DNA from: Fidelibacterota bacterium
Lineage (GTDB): Bacteria > Fidelibacterota > Marinisomatia > Marinisomatales > TCS55
Assembly (NCBI GenBank): GCA_012964665.1
Contig: DTTO01000010.1
Location: 1-46,494, forward strand
Direction of reading: 5' to 3'
DNA: 46,494 nucleotides
Shown here: positions 46,157 to 46,494 of the stretch, one piece after another
How the letters are laid out: each line of letters opens with the position of its first letter
How positions within the stretch are numbered: position 1 is the first letter of the stretch
Notes under the pieces: generated by a model
What the model was told of the DNA's origin: nothing
Database searches by the model: none
The model's input: only the letters and a program-made list of their open reading frames with translations
Position numbers and translations under genes: made by a program

Positions 46157-46494
46157 CTAGGATCGGAGAAGATAAGTAAATTTCATGAAAAATCCATCAG
46201 ATTGCCGCTGCAGCGACTGAAATTGGAATCGATTCGGCTCTGTCAACGCCGACCCATAACCAAAAAAAACTAAAGTACCAGGAATTGGCCGATATGAGAA
46301 GAGAAAGTCAGCTTCAATGTTATTGGTTGTCTCACTAAGGGCGGGGGTGTAGTCATCATTAGAATCCTTGAAATAAATTGGTAGTTCTGTACGCGAATTG
46401 TCTCTTAGGTCATCTCTATATTTAGACGTATACTGGACTACCCCCCTTAAAAAGATGGTAGGTGTAATCTGGTATTCTATTTTTATCCTGGGCA
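46157..46494 (-). CDS. C-terminal end of a DUF5916-type outer-membrane protein (partial)
   Basis: An open frame without a start enters at the right edge and ends at TAG 46157-46159, giving 111 residues. The end reads ADFLFSYRPIPGTLVFFGYGS, a short variable loop, then SDGFFMKFTYLLRS. This FSYRPxPGTxxFxGYG plus FFxKxxYLxR pattern is the closing barrel of DUF5916 proteins (carbohydrate-binding-like N-terminus with a C-terminal barrel), common in FCB-group bacteria. The N-terminal domains are outside the window. Confidence 0.75.
   Translation of the reverse strand, partial: PRIKIEYQITPTIFLRGVVQYTSKYRDDLRDNSRTELPIYFKDSNDDYTPALSETTNNIEADFLFSYRPIPGTLVFFGYGSALTEPNRFQFQSLQRQSDGFFMKFTYLLRS

Overview
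The window is dense bacterial chromosome with roughly 40 protein genes, no rRNA, tRNA, CRISPR array, insertion sequence or prophage gene that I can see, and no gene-free stretch longer than about 300 bases. Moderate-to-low GC, standard stop codons, weak or absent Shine-Dalgarno sites before many genes, several TTG/GTG starts, many lipoprotein and Tat signals, and outer-membrane proteins of the DUF5916 and propeller-plus-barrel types all suggest a marine Gram-negative bacterium of the FCB group. Candidatus Marinimicrobia (SAR406/Marinisomatota) is my best guess; this is inference, not a marker-gene result.

Region 1 (1-10646, minus strand) is a compact de novo purine operon read purA-purL-purM-purQS-purC-purE-purB-purF-purD, with most junctions overlapping or only a few bases apart. 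purQ is fused to two tandem PurS-like domains, so one polypeptide carries the 1 PurQ : 2 PurS ratio of the known FGAM synthase complex. PurE has class II (animal-like AIR carboxylase) motifs, and no purK is visible.

Region 2 (10788-20876, minus strand) is an envelope and transport block: a gluzincin-like/TolB-like propeller/outer-membrane barrel protein, an EamA exporter, a DASS (SLC13) symporter, a membrane-anchored PAF-acetylhydrolase-like hydrolase, an SSS sodium symporter and a nucleotide pyrophosphatase/phosphodiesterase lipoprotein.

Region 3 (20904-35452, plus strand) is the most unusual part. It begins with an iodotyrosine-deiodinase-like flavoprotein and continues with a run of mostly exported enzymes: a Tat amine oxidase, a SUMF-domain protein lacking the catalytic cysteines, a Tat Gfo/Idh/MocA oxidoreductase, a Tat Hyi-like isomerase, an S10 peptidase, two lipoproteins, a Tat PLP aminotransferase, a cytochrome c, a PQQ dehydrogenase, a secreted HpcH/HpaI aldolase with intact catalytic residues, an NHL propeller and a SAM-methyltransferase lipoprotein. 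Several of these families are normally cytoplasmic. Taken together they suggest oxidation and carbon-carbon chemistry outside the cytoplasmic membrane, with electrons passing to cytochrome c.

Region 4 (35487-46494, mostly minus strand) holds a YiiX-like permuted NlpC/P60 protein, a free-standing EF-Tu domain II protein, a Tat M24 protein with altered metal ligands, a membrane-tethered methyltransferase, a plus-strand outer-membrane barrel gene whose signal peptide is cut off by in-frame stops, a DUF4153-like membrane protein, a MAPEG protein coupled to a small membrane protein, a D-aminoacylase with an AGCS amino-acid symporter, a 53-residue membrane ORF, and the C-terminus of a DUF5916-type outer-membrane protein running off the right edge.
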